Translations under genes and position numbers: made by a program
Shown here: positions 45,394 through 54,888 of the stretch, in pieces
Numbering within the stretch: position 1 is the first letter of the stretch
How the letters are laid out: every line of letters starts with the position of its first letter
Assembly (NCBI GenBank): GCA_022822305.1
Contig: JAJEBY010000011.1
Coordinates: 208,843-272,842, forward strand
From: Anaerolineae bacterium
GTDB taxonomy: Bacteria; Chloroflexota; Anaerolineae; Aggregatilineales; Phototrophicaceae
Reading direction: 5' to 3'
DNA length: 64,000 nucleotides
The notes under the pieces: generated by a model
The model's database searches: none
What the model was told of the DNA's origin: nothing
The model's input: only the letters and a program-made list of their open reading frames with translations

Positions 45394-45500
45394 AAGTCTC
45401 CCGAAATTCGTGCGTCGTCCCGTTTGCGGCGAATTATAGCGTTAGTCTGCGGTCACTTATACAATGGATTGCAGCGGTTTCTGTGAGGACTGTCGGGCGC

Positions 45501-46352
45501 ATGACGAATCAGGAATTGATCGAGCGCGAACATACGATAGCGGCTGGGGACAATCACTGCATCTTCTTCCGCGAATGGCTGCCGCAGAACGATGCGCGCG
45601 GGGTGGTATTGATCGCGCATGGGTTGGGGGAACACAGCGGGCGCTATCGCCATGTCGCTGCCGCGTTGGCCGCGGTCGGATTCGCTTGTTACGGCATTGA
45701 TCATCGCGGTCATGGCAGGAGCGATGGATTGCGCGCCTACATACCCGATGTCGCGCTCGCGGTCGACGATCTGAAGCTGTTATGCGACGCCGTGAACGTC
45801 GAGCATCCAGGAAAGGCGGTGCTGCTCTTCGGGCACAGCATGGGTTCGTTGATCGGGCTGGAACTTGCCCTGCGCTATCCCGAGCGGCTGCGAGCGATCG
45901 CCTTGACCGGCACGGCCATCGACGCCGATACGTCGCGTCCGGCCTGGCTGATATCGCTTTGTCTATTCGCCGCGCGCCACGTTCCCACGCTGCGGCTGTC
46001 TCCGCCAACATCGCCCGGCGTCCTGACCCAAGATACGGCCGTGCTTAAGGCCTTATGGACTGATCCCCTGGTTGACAAGGGCATGTGGCGGATCGGCACA
46101 TCGGCGGCGCTGATAGCGTCCGCGCGGCGCATTCGTCATTCGGCGCATCTGCTGCGCCTGCCCCTGCTGGCGCTGCATGGATCGGATGATCACCTGGCGC
46201 CCGCATCCGGCGCGACATTTCTGGAGCAGCATGTCGGCTCCGAAGACATTACCATCAAGATCTACGATGGTCTGCGGCATGAGCTGGTCAACGAGATCGG
46301 TCGCGAGCAGATCATCGCCACTATAGTCGACTGGATGCTTGACCACGTGTAA
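45501..46352 (+). CDS. Alpha/beta hydrolase, monoacylglycerol lipase-like
   Basis: A 283-residue serine hydrolase of the Hydrolase_4 (lysophospholipase/monoglyceride lipase) group, expected to cleave monoacylglycerols or lysolipids. It has IAHGLGEHSGRY (oxyanion loop), YGIDHRGHGRSDG, the nucleophile elbow FGHSMGS and an acid in LHGSDDHLAP. The catalytic His is in DGLRHELVNE near the C-terminus. I used ATG 45501; a GTG six codons upstream is an alternative. It is followed by about 500 bases without a gene. Confidence 0.88.
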   Translation: MTNQELIEREHTIAAGDNHCIFFREWLPQNDARGVVLIAHGLGEHSGRYRHVAAALAAVGFACYGIDHRGHGRSDGLRAYIPDVALAVDDLKLLCDAVNVEHPGKAVLLFGHSMGSLIGLELALRYPERLRAIALTGTAIDADTSRPAWLISLCLFAARHVPTLRLSPPTSPGVLTQDTAVLKALWTDPLVDKGMWRIGTSAALIASARRIRHSAHLLRLPLLALHGSDDHLAPASGATFLEQHVGSEDITIKIYDGLRHELVNEIGREQIIATIVDWMLDHV

Positions 46353-46857
46353 TGGTTGTCGCTAGGGTCTTGGGACTGGCCCGCTGTCGCGAACGGTACA
46401 CGCTTTTTAGCCACAGCCGCTCGGCGGCAGCGAAAAGGTCTGCCGCGCTCACACAAAATATCAAACTCGCTCCTTGCATGAGCTAGGAGGTTTGTAAAAA
46501 AAGAGGGCACAGAAGTAGAGCCAAGTAAGTCATGCGAGAAAGTAATGGGTTGGATATGGCAAAGGCGGGCGAGCCACCGGCTCGCCCCTACAAGGTTCTC
46601 AAAGTTTTTGGAGATTTCTCACATTACGTCAGCAAGTTGCATGATTAACTTGGAATTACTTAGGGCACAGAGGCTCCAGGCAACGAGCGCTATGTTGTGC
46701 ATCCACGAATGTCAGTTGCCGTCGGAAAACCGTTCGTTTGCGCGCTTCTACGCTCTTTGGTATCTTTAGCATTGCGCCAGTAAAACTTCGTAAGATTGTA
46801 TTGTCTGCAATTGCGAAGTTTTCCGCGCATTAGTCACCGCGCAAATTGGGATTATCG
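46353..46857. other. Long intergenic region with one dispersed palindrome
   Basis: About 505 bases between the lipase-like gene and livG. It is AT-richer than its surroundings, has no convincing gene, and carries the palindrome described at 46567-46587. A 42-codon frame at 46641-46769 has no ribosome-binding site or recognisable similarity. The promoter of the liv cluster should lie in 46760-46857, but no clear box pair was seen. Confidence 0.4.
46567..46587. repeat. Dispersed palindrome GGGCGAGCC-ACC-GGCTCGCCC
   Basis: A perfect 9-bp inverted repeat with a 3-base loop, flanked on the right by CCTACA. It has the same design as the two elements at 53906-53926 and 53957-53977. Hairpins with this GGCTCGCCCCTAC pattern are a known kind of dispersed intergenic repeat in some bacteria. 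Confidence 0.75.
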
Positions 46858-47628
<771 letters not shown>

Positions 47629-47630
47629 GC

Positions 47631-49622
47631 ATGGCTTTGGTTGAAGCGCAAGAACGCATCCCGTTTCGCGCTGCCGTTCCGGGCCGGGTCTATGCATCGC
47701 AGTTAAAGGGCGCGATTCGACCGGTTCGTCCCGAAGCCGATACGTTGTCCAAGAATTTCCTGCTGCGCGTGAAGGCGCTGGGCGGTGAAGTCGCGCAGCG
47801 CAAGAAACGCTTCGGCATCTGGCAGGAGTATACCTGGGACGATGTTTATGAACATGTCGTCAACTTTGGCATGGGTCTGCGCAAATTGGGATTGCAGGGC
47901 GGCGATACGCTGGTCATCATCGGCGAAAATGACCCGGAGATGTACTGGTCGCAGATCGCCGCTCACGCCTTGCGTTGCAAGACCTGCTGCGTTTTCAGCG
48001 ATGCCAGCCCTCAAGACATCCTCTATGTGATCAATTCCACGGACGCCACCTTCGTCTGCTCGCGCGACCAGGAGCAGGTCGACAAGATGCTGGAAATCCG
48101 CGCCGCCGTCCCACAGATTCGCAAGGTCATCTATTGGGAAGAGCGCGGCATGTGGGCTTATGAGGACGAGTGGCTGGCCAGTTACCCGGCGATCGAAGCC
48201 ATTGGCGCGGAGTATCGCCAGCATCAATCGGACACGTTTGATGACATGGCGCGCAGCACGCGGCCAATGGATACTATCATTCTGAGCATGACGTCCGGCA
48301 CGACCAGCCTGCCCAAATTCGCGGAAGTCACGCACCACCAGCTGGTTTATGGCCACGCCCTGAACTACGATTATGTTGACAGCCGCCAATCGGACAACTG
48401 GCTGTCCTTCAGCCCCATGGCCTGGCTGGCGGAGCAAGCCTTCGGATTCACGTCGCACCTGATCACGGGGGTGCAAGTCAACTTTCCGGAGGGTCCGGAA
48501 ACCGTGCCGGTAGATATGCGGGAGATCGCGCCGGCGGGATTGCTGTTTCCCAGCCGGGTTTGGGAGAATCTGGCGCGCGTCGTGCAATTCCGCATCCACG
48601 ACAGCACGATGCTAAATCGGCTGATGTATCGCCTTTTCTTGCCGATAGCCTATGGCGCCATTGACCTTGAGGACGGCAAACGGCCGATCCCGCTGCATTT
48701 GCGCCTTTTGCGCTGGCTGGGCGAATACGCCATCTTCGAACCGCTGCGCGACAAGCTGGGATTGACCCGCGCCCGCAATGTGCTGACCGCCGGCGCCATG
48801 CTGAGCAGCGACATCATCCGGTTTTTCCGCGCTATAGGCATCGAATTGCGCCAATTTTATGGCTCGACCGAGACGTTCGGCACCGTGCATCTGCGCGGCG
48901 ATGTGCGCTTTGAGACGGTCGGCGTGATCGTACCCGGCGTCGAGATCAAGATCGCGGAGAATCAAGAAATCCTGATCCGCACCAAGGCGCGCTTCAAAGG
49001 CTATTACAAGCAGCCGGAACAGACGGGTGAAGCGCTGGACATTGAGGGCTGGTATCACACGGGCGATGCCGGTCATATGGATGAAAAGACCGGACATCTC
49101 ATCTATTTGGAGCGCGTGAAGGATCTGATCGAGCTGTCGTCGGGCGAGAAGTTCAGCCCGCAATATATCGAAGGACGAGTCAAGTTCAGTCCGTACGTGC
49201 AGGATATGATGACTATCGGCGGCCCGGAGCTGGATTTCGTCTCGGCGATTATCGTGATCGACTTCCAAAACGTATCGCGCTGGGCGGAGAAACGCGCCAT
49301 TGCATTCACCACTTACGTGGATCTGTCCCAGCGTCAGGAAGTCTGCGATATCATCCGCGCCGAACTGCGGCAGGTGAACGAGTCGCTGCCGGCATATTCG
49401 CAGGTCAAACGCTTCGTGATTCTGCATAAGGAATTCGATGCTGACGAAGCGGAATTAACGCGCACGCGTAAATTGCGGCGTGGCGCGCTGCACGAGAAAT
49501 ATCACGAATTGCTCGATGCGATCTATGGCGGAAAGCGACAGGTGCATGTGCGCGCGGAAGTCAGGTATCGCGATGGTCGGACGGGCATGGTGGAGACTGA
49601 ATTGCAAGTGGCGGATGTGTGA
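47631..49622 (+). CDS. AMP-binding long-chain acyl-CoA synthetase-like ligase
   Basis: A 663-residue ANL-superfamily enzyme, forming acyl-AMP and then acyl-CoA from a carboxylic acid. The P-loop reads MTSGTTSLPKFAEVTH, keeping the lysine but with Ser for the usual Gly. FYGSTETFGT and GWYHTGDAGHMD follow, then a C-terminal KLRRGALHEKY with the expected lysine region. Its length and layout fit long-chain fatty-acid-CoA ligases. It lies between livG and livH with only 2 bases to livG, so activation of the imported substrate is the likely job. Confidence 0.88.
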   Translation: MALVEAQERIPFRAAVPGRVYASQLKGAIRPVRPEADTLSKNFLLRVKALGGEVAQRKKRFGIWQEYTWDDVYEHVVNFGMGLRKLGLQGGDTLVIIGENDPEMYWSQIAAHALRCKTCCVFSDASPQDILYVINSTDATFVCSRDQEQVDKMLEIRAAVPQIRKVIYWEERGMWAYEDEWLASYPAIEAIGAEYRQHQSDTFDDMARSTRPMDTIILSMTSGTTSLPKFAEVTHHQLVYGHALNYDYVDSRQSDNWLSFSPMAWLAEQAFGFTSHLITGVQVNFPEGPETVPVDMREIAPAGLLFPSRVWENLARVVQFRIHDSTMLNRLMYRLFLPIAYGAIDLEDGKRPIPLHLRLLRWLGEYAIFEPLRDKLGLTRARNVLTAGAMLSSDIIRFFRAIGIELRQFYGSTETFGTVHLRGDVRFETVGVIVPGVEIKIAENQEILIRTKARFKGYYKQPEQTGEALDIEGWYHTGDAGHMDEKTGHLIYLERVKDLIELSSGEKFSPQYIEGRVKFSPYVQDMMTIGGPELDFVSAIIVIDFQNVSRWAEKRAIAFTTYVDLSQRQEVCDIIRAELRQVNESLPAYSQVKRFVILHKEFDADEAELTRTRKLRRGALHEKYHELLDAIYGGKRQVHVRAEVRYRDGRTGMVETELQVADV

Positions 49623-49697
49623 CATCTGCCCCGCCCTTTCGCGGAGCATGGAGGGCGCCGGTTAAAATGTGGGCAAACTGGCACGGAGCGACGCTGG

Positions 49698-50885
49698 ATG
49701 ATTTCAAAATTCATCAACAAGCATAGAAAACCGCTGACTTGGGCGCTGTACGCCGCGCTGGCCGTGGTCGTGCTGCTGTTTCTGGCGGATCAGCTGGCAG
49801 GCAAGAAACTGGCGCGCATCGTTCAGACCACAATTTCCGGCGTATTGGTTGGCGGCGTCTATTCCTTGATCGCTCTGGGCATCGTCGTCATCAACAAAGC
49901 CTCCGGCGTCTTCAATTTCGCGCATGGCTGGATGATGGTCGTGGGCGCGATGGTATTCTGGAGCTTCTTCACCGTTGCCGAGATTTCTGTCGTTGGCGCG
50001 GCACTCTTGTCCAGCGCAACCATGCTGATGATCATGAGCGCGGTCAGCGTCAAGAGCCTGCGCGAGCCGCGCAACCTGCTGATTACGGCGGCTGGCATCG
50101 CCATTTGGACACTGCTGATGACCGTGGGCGGCATTGAGCTGCGCTGGCTCCATGCGCTTGCGGGCACGGTCGCCGGCGCGATTTTGACCGGTCTCGCGGT
50201 CGAGCGATTCACTATCCGTCCGCTGATCGGCCAGCCGCTCTTCACGATGGTCTTGATGACGCTGGCGATCGCCGAAGTATTGCATGGCGTGACGCAGATC
50301 GCCTGGGGAACGGTTGAGTTGAATTTGCCGATCTTCGTCGATCCGGCCACCAACAGCAAGTTCAAGGTGATTCGCCTGGATGCTTTTAGAGACGCGTTGG
50401 ACGGCATCGCTATTGTGCGCGTGGAGTTGGTGATCGCCTTCGTGCTGGCGCTGATCGCCTTCATCGGATTCATCTTGTTTTTCCGCTACACCAGCGTGGG
50501 GCTGGCGATGCGCGCGACATCGGAAGATCAACAGCTGGCGCAGTCCGTAGGTTTGCGAGTGCGCGTGATTCTGGCGATAACCTGGGCGGTAGCGGCGATA
50601 CTGGCGAGCATCGCTGGCGTCTTGCAAGGCGGCGCCGTTGGCTTGTCGCTGAATATCAACTTTGTCGCCTTGCGCGTTTTCCCCGCGGTGCTGCTTGGCG
50701 GTTTGGAGTCGATCGGCGGGGCGCTGGTTGGCGGCATCATCATCGGCATCGTCGAGCAATTCGGCACCTTGATCAATTCGTCCGAGCAGGTGGGCACGGA
50801 TCTGGCGCCTTACGTGGTTTTGATGCTGGTGCTGGTCTTGCGTCCGGATGGTTTGTTCGGCGAGAAACGCATTGAGCGAATTTAG
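49698..50885 (+). CDS. Branched-chain amino-acid-type ABC transporter permease (LivH-like)
   Basis: A 395-residue inner-membrane permease, about 100 residues longer than usual LivH. Conserved blocks are YSLIALGIVVINKASGVFNFAHG, the TVRPLI-like FTIRPLIGQPLF, TSVGLAMRATSEDQQLAQSVG and PAVLLGGLESIGGALVGG. The extra length is an N-terminal helix plus a second helical pair at about residues 90-150. GGAG precedes ATG 49698. It partners with the LivM-like permease 23 bases downstream. Confidence 0.9.
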   Translation: MISKFINKHRKPLTWALYAALAVVVLLFLADQLAGKKLARIVQTTISGVLVGGVYSLIALGIVVINKASGVFNFAHGWMMVVGAMVFWSFFTVAEISVVGAALLSSATMLMIMSAVSVKSLREPRNLLITAAGIAIWTLLMTVGGIELRWLHALAGTVAGAILTGLAVERFTIRPLIGQPLFTMVLMTLAIAEVLHGVTQIAWGTVELNLPIFVDPATNSKFKVIRLDAFRDALDGIAIVRVELVIAFVLALIAFIGFILFFRYTSVGLAMRATSEDQQLAQSVGLRVRVILAITWAVAAILASIAGVLQGGAVGLSLNINFVALRVFPAVLLGGLESIGGALVGGIIIGIVEQFGTLINSSEQVGTDLAPYVVLMLVLVLRPDGLFGEKRIERI

Positions 50886-50908
50886 TCCCTGAACGCGCGG
50901 GAGCGGCG

Positions 50909-52330
50909 ATGGCAAATATCTATCCGGCCGGTGTCTTCGATACCGAATACAAACAGGACATGTTGATTGATCGCACGCCGCGCGACAAGCTGTGGAAGAA
51001 TCTGGCATTTGTCGCGCTGCTGCTGGTCCCGCTGCTTTCGGTATCGGGGCCGCTGGGCCTGGGTTTGATAAGCGACCAATATGTCAGCTTGATCGGTCGC
51101 ATATCCATATTCGTGATCGCGGTTCAAGGATTGAACATCCTGGTCGGCTACACCGGGCAAATCTCGCTGGGTCACGCCGCTTTCATGGCCATCGGCGCCT
51201 ACGCTTCGGCGATCCTGGCGCGGGAACTGGGCTTCACCTTTTGGACGGCGCTGCCCGTCAGCGCGCTGCTGACCGGCTTGATCGGTCTGCTCTTCGGCTT
51301 GCCATCCTTGCGTGTCAAGGGATTTTATCTGGCGATGGCGACGCTGGCGGCGCAATTTATCATCCCCTGGGTGCTGCGCTATCCGTTGGAAGACGTAACA
51401 GGCGGCACGCGTCCGCTCAGTGTGCCGGCGCCGATGATCGGGCCCTTTGTCGCCTATGCCGAAGATGAAGTCGGCGAAGAAGCGACAATCGCGTTTGAGG
51501 CGGGAGAGACCTACATTGTCGATGTGATCACGCTCGAGATAGTGGATTCAAGCGGCGCGCTACCCGCCTTCGAATTGCGGAGTCCGGCGGGCGCTGTGGT
51601 GCCGGCGGGCGATATCAATATGACAGTACATAAGGATGCCGACGGTCGCCTGAGCGGATTTTCCTTTATCGCTACCAAGGCCGGCGACTATCAGGTCGCG
51701 CTGATCACGGAGGAGGAGACCGGAGCGTTCCGCGCGCGCATACGGCGCAGCAAGGCGCTCAGTTTCGCCAGCGATGTCGCCATGTATTACATCATTGTGC
51801 CGCTGGCGGTGCTGATGATGTTCCTGGCGCGCAACATCACCAGGACACGGGTCGGGCGCGCCTTTATTTCCGTGCGGGACAATGACCTGGCCGCGGAATT
51901 GCTGGGCATCAATGTCTTCGCCTACAAGCTGCAGGCATTTTTCTTGAGCGCGGTATATGCGGGCGTGGCCGGCTGCCTCTTGGCTTTCGAGCGCAACAGC
52001 CTCTCGTTGGACATGTTTCGCCTCGATGTATCCATCGAGATGCTGGCGATGCTCATCATCGGCGGCGCCGGCTTTCCGCTGGGCGCGATGTTTGGCGTAA
52101 CCTTCATTCGATTCTTGCAGGAGGCGGCAATCCCGACGCTGCGACCCTGGCTCTCCGATATCCTGCCGCAGCTATTGCCCTTTGTCGAAGCGGTCAATAT
52201 TACCAGCGCCATCAATCCGATTCTGTTTGGCGGCGCGCTGATCATATTTCTGGTGCTGGAGCCGCGCGGCATCGCGCACCGCTGGGAGATTCTTAAGGTG
52301 GCCTGGAAGATTCGACCTTATTCATATTAG
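50909..52330 (+). CDS. LivM-like ABC transporter permease with inserted beta-rich domain
   Basis: A 473-residue permease. The N-terminal half has GYTGQISLGHAAFMAIGAYAS and the C-terminal half TRVGRAFISVRDNDLAAELLGIN and GGAGFPLGAMFGV, all typical of LivM. Between them, residues 184-283 (about 51458-51757) form a hydrophilic, beta-rich insert (FEAGETYIVDV, FELRSPAG, KAGDYQVALI) that resembles a PPC-type extracytoplasmic domain and is not part of the normal fold. It may contact the substrate-binding protein. GGGAG lies five bases before ATG 50909. Confidence 0.88.
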   Translation: MANIYPAGVFDTEYKQDMLIDRTPRDKLWKNLAFVALLLVPLLSVSGPLGLGLISDQYVSLIGRISIFVIAVQGLNILVGYTGQISLGHAAFMAIGAYASAILARELGFTFWTALPVSALLTGLIGLLFGLPSLRVKGFYLAMATLAAQFIIPWVLRYPLEDVTGGTRPLSVPAPMIGPFVAYAEDEVGEEATIAFEAGETYIVDVITLEIVDSSGALPAFELRSPAGAVVPAGDINMTVHKDADGRLSGFSFIATKAGDYQVALITEEETGAFRARIRRSKALSFASDVAMYYIIVPLAVLMMFLARNITRTRVGRAFISVRDNDLAAELLGINVFAYKLQAFFLSAVYAGVAGCLLAFERNSLSLDMFRLDVSIEMLAMLIIGGAGFPLGAMFGVTFIRFLQEAAIPTLRPWLSDILPQLLPFVEAVNITSAINPILFGGALIIFLVLEPRGIAHRWEILKVAWKIRPYSY

Positions 52331-52512
52331 CCGGAGTTGCTTACAAATCGCGCGAGGCCAAGTTGCAGGCAGAAGCTGGTATTACATTACATTTGTAACG
52401 TGCCGATGTTGCCAATGATTTGGCTTTAGCATAAGCTATAGTCTGAAGCGACTTAAGATACTGTATTGCTGTAAGCCGGTTTGGATTAGTTCAAGAAGGG
52501 AGTAGAGCAACA
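52331..52512. other. Intergenic region before the substrate-binding protein gene
   Basis: 182 AT-rich bases within the otherwise tight liv cluster. A TATAGT at 52436-52441 is a possible -10 box but lacks a good -35. An internal promoter giving extra expression of the binding protein is plausible; nothing else was seen. Confidence 0.3.
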
Positions 52513-53889
52513 ATGAACAGATTAAGATTTGTATTTGCCCTAATCGTGACACTGGGTCTAATTGTCGTTCCGAGCGTCGCCCAGGACATGATGGACTACC
52601 CCAGCGATCTGACCGAGTGTCAGGTCGATTTGACCGGAGAGACCATCAGCATTTTCCACTTTGGCGATTTGAGCGGTCCCTACGCCTTCATCACGCAGCC
52701 GATCGTCTCCGCCGTGACCGATGCGGTCAGCTACTGGAACGGTCGGGGTGGCGTTTGCGGCGCGGAATTGCAGCAAGTCTATGAAGATACCGGCGGCAAT
52801 TTGGAGGCCACGCAGAGCGCTTATGACCGCTTCACCAGCGAATATGCTGACGAACTCGATTTGCTGCTGCTCTATAGTTCAAACGATGGCGAGCTGCTGC
52901 GCGAGCAACTGGCGGAAGATGAGATCGTCTCCTTCATTTCGGCCGGTTCGATCGAAAGTCTGTATGGCGAGGACGGCATGACGCCTGGCTGGCTCTATGC
53001 CAGCAATCCGCTTTACATCAATCAATTCGGCTCCTTCTGCGAGTTTGTGGCCGCCAGTCCCGATACCTTCCCGGATCCAGTGATTGGATTTGTCACCTGG
53101 CCGGGCGCTTTCGGACTAGCTGGCACGGAGCCCGCGGCAGCCGAATACTGCAGTAATCTTGGCGTGGAAGTGCTGGGCGAGCCGCAGATCTTCCTGCCGA
53201 CGGATACCGATATCCTGACACAAGTTCAAAACGCCATCGATGCCGGCGCCACCATCATCTACACCAACTCGCTGGCATCGGGTCCGGCCTTGATCGCGGG
53301 CACATTGGTCGATTTGGGCATGGAAGACGAGATTGCGCTTGCGGGCGTCAATTGGGTGATGGATACCAGCGTGGGCATCCTGGGCCAGCGGGTGCTGAAA
53401 TCGAACGGCCTGCCTTCAGTCGATGGCATCTATGGCTCGATGCCATTCTTGTGGTGGACGGAGCTGAGCAGCCCCGGCGTGCAATTCATCACGCAGCAGT
53501 TCCAGATCAACGCGCGCACACCCGCCGAACAGAATATCGCCTACCTGCTCTCTTGGGGATCGGTCGATAGCATCATCGAGACCTACATTCGCACCGTAAA
53601 CGCCGTTGGCAGCCTGGACGCCGTCACCGGCGCCGACATTCGCGCCACCGTTGAAAGCATGGATTACGCGATCCTGGGAGGATTGTTGCATCACCGGTTT
53701 GAAGAAGGCATGCGGGACGCCACGCAGAATCGCATCGCCGTGCTGAAATATGCGAACGCGGATTTCTCGGGCGCGGCGACTGGACCGGATGACGCGATGA
53801 TGATTGACGATGGCGCGGGCGGCCAGTTGTTCGTGCCGATCGTGGTGCCGCTGACTGACTTCGTGCCGGCACCGCAACTGCGCGGGTAA
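52513..53889 (+). CDS. ABC transporter substrate-binding protein (LivK/Peripla_BP_6 type)
   Basis: A 458-residue exported protein with a cleavable-looking signal peptide (MNRLRFVFALIVTLGLIVVP, then SVAQD). No lipobox cysteine is visible at the signal end, unusual for a monoderm binding protein. The two-lobed type I periplasmic-binding fold starts with ISIFHFGDLSGPYA and includes VYEDTGGNLE and the AYLLSWGSVDSIIETY hinge/helix region. GAAGGGAG precedes the ATG by about ten bases. The ligand is unknown; the cluster suggests a carboxylate that is converted to a CoA ester. Confidence 0.88.
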   Translation: MNRLRFVFALIVTLGLIVVPSVAQDMMDYPSDLTECQVDLTGETISIFHFGDLSGPYAFITQPIVSAVTDAVSYWNGRGGVCGAELQQVYEDTGGNLEATQSAYDRFTSEYADELDLLLLYSSNDGELLREQLAEDEIVSFISAGSIESLYGEDGMTPGWLYASNPLYINQFGSFCEFVAASPDTFPDPVIGFVTWPGAFGLAGTEPAAAEYCSNLGVEVLGEPQIFLPTDTDILTQVQNAIDAGATIIYTNSLASGPALIAGTLVDLGMEDEIALAGVNWVMDTSVGILGQRVLKSNGLPSVDGIYGSMPFLWWTELSSPGVQFITQQFQINARTPAEQNIAYLLSWGSVDSIIETYIRTVNAVGSLDAVTGADIRATVESMDYAILGGLLHHRFEEGMRDATQNRIAVLKYANADFSGAATGPDDAMMIDDGAGGQLFVPIVVPLTDFVPAPQLRG

Positions 53890-53900
53890 TCGATAGCTGC

Positions 53901-53980
53901 GCGACGGGTCAGCCATGGGCTGGCCCCTACGGACAAAACTATGAGGTAAAGTGTAGGGGCGGCCCAGTGGGTCGCCCGAC
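53901..53980. repeat. Two dispersed palindromes in inverted orientation between substrate-binding protein and livF
   Basis: Element A, GGGTCAGCC-ATG-GGCTGGCCC (53906-53926), is followed by CCTAC. Element B, GGGCGGCCC-AGT-GGGTCGCCC (53957-53977), is preceded by GTAG. Each forms a 9-bp hairpin with one G-T pair. The two face each other, so CCCCTAC and GTAGGGG can also pair across the 25-base gap. Same family as 46567-46587. They could also reduce read-through into livF. Confidence 0.7.
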
Positions 53981-53988
53981 GATATGAA

Positions 53989-54825
53989 ATGGCGGTAGCG
54001 GAAAACAACAACACACTAACGACGACCCGCACACTCTCGGTCAGCAATGTCGAGGTGGTGTATAACAGCGTGATTCTGGTCTTGCGCGGGATCACGCTGG
54101 AGGCGCCGCCGGGCAAAGTGGTCTCGCTGTTGGGACCAAACGGCGCGGGCAAATCCACCACGCTGAAAGCCATCAGCGGCTTGCTCAAGGCGGAATTGGG
54201 CGAGGTTACGCGCGGGCAGATCATGTGGGGCGACGAGCGGCTGGATGCGCTCTCGGCCGAAGACGTGGTGCGCAAAGGGCTGGTTCAGGTGATTGAGGGT
54301 CGTCTGCTCTTCCGTCATTTGACCGTCGAGGAGAATCTGCGCGTCGGCGGCATGGTCTATCAAGGCGGCCGTCTTGTCCGCGACGATTTGGAACGGGTCT
54401 ATCATTATTTCCCGCGTCTGCGCGAGCTATCGAACCGGGTCAGCGGCTATCTTTCCGGCGGTGAAGGGCAGATGCTGGTAATCGGCCGGGCAATGATGGC
54501 GCATCCGCAAATCCTGATGCTGGATGAACCGTCGCTGGGATTGGCGCCACTACTGGTCAAGGAGATCTTCGAGATCATCCGCGACATCAATCAGCAGGAG
54601 GGCGTGTCAGTGCTGCTGGTGGAGCAAAACGCGCGGGCCGCGCTCGATCTGGCCGATTACAGCTATGTGATGGAAGACGGCCGCATCGTCTTGGATGGGC
54701 CAGCCGCCCAGATGCGCGAAAACGAGGATATCAAGGAATTCTACCTGGGACTGAACCAGGCCGGCGGCCGCAAGAATTACCGCGAGGTCAAGCACTACAA
54801 GCGGCGCAAACGCTGGCTGGGCTAG
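53989..54825 (+). CDS. Branched-chain amino-acid-type ABC transporter, ATP-binding protein (LivF-like)
   Basis: A 278-residue second ATPase of the Liv-type transporter. Walker A GPNGAGKSTT, signature YLSGGEGQMLVIGRAMM, Walker B ILMLDEPSLGLAP and LLVEQNARAAL are all intact. It has a basic C-terminal tail about 30 residues longer than typical LivF (RKNYREVKHYKRRKRW). ATG 53989 has no clear ribosome-binding site because the palindromic repeats lie directly upstream. Confidence 0.92.
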   Translation: MAVAENNNTLTTTRTLSVSNVEVVYNSVILVLRGITLEAPPGKVVSLLGPNGAGKSTTLKAISGLLKAELGEVTRGQIMWGDERLDALSAEDVVRKGLVQVIEGRLLFRHLTVEENLRVGGMVYQGGRLVRDDLERVYHYFPRLRELSNRVSGYLSGGEGQMLVIGRAMMAHPQILMLDEPSLGLAPLLVKEIFEIIRDINQQEGVSVLLVEQNARAALDLADYSYVMEDGRIVLDGPAAQMRENEDIKEFYLGLNQAGGRKNYREVKHYKRRKRWLG

Positions 54826-54888
54826 CGGCCTTGGGGACGCGCTCGAAACGATTTGGCCCGTGTCTATTCAACGACAAGGAGCATACAT

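Noticed and set aside
46641..46769. Small plus-strand frame before livG
   Set aside because: 42 codons, no ribosome-binding site, no similarity, unusual composition; more likely chance in intergenic DNA.
49704..51008. A 434-codon open frame on the minus strand opposite livH
   Set aside because: Rich in Gln, His, Asp and Arg in low-complexity fashion, as expected for the antisense of a hydrophobic permease; no domain seen.
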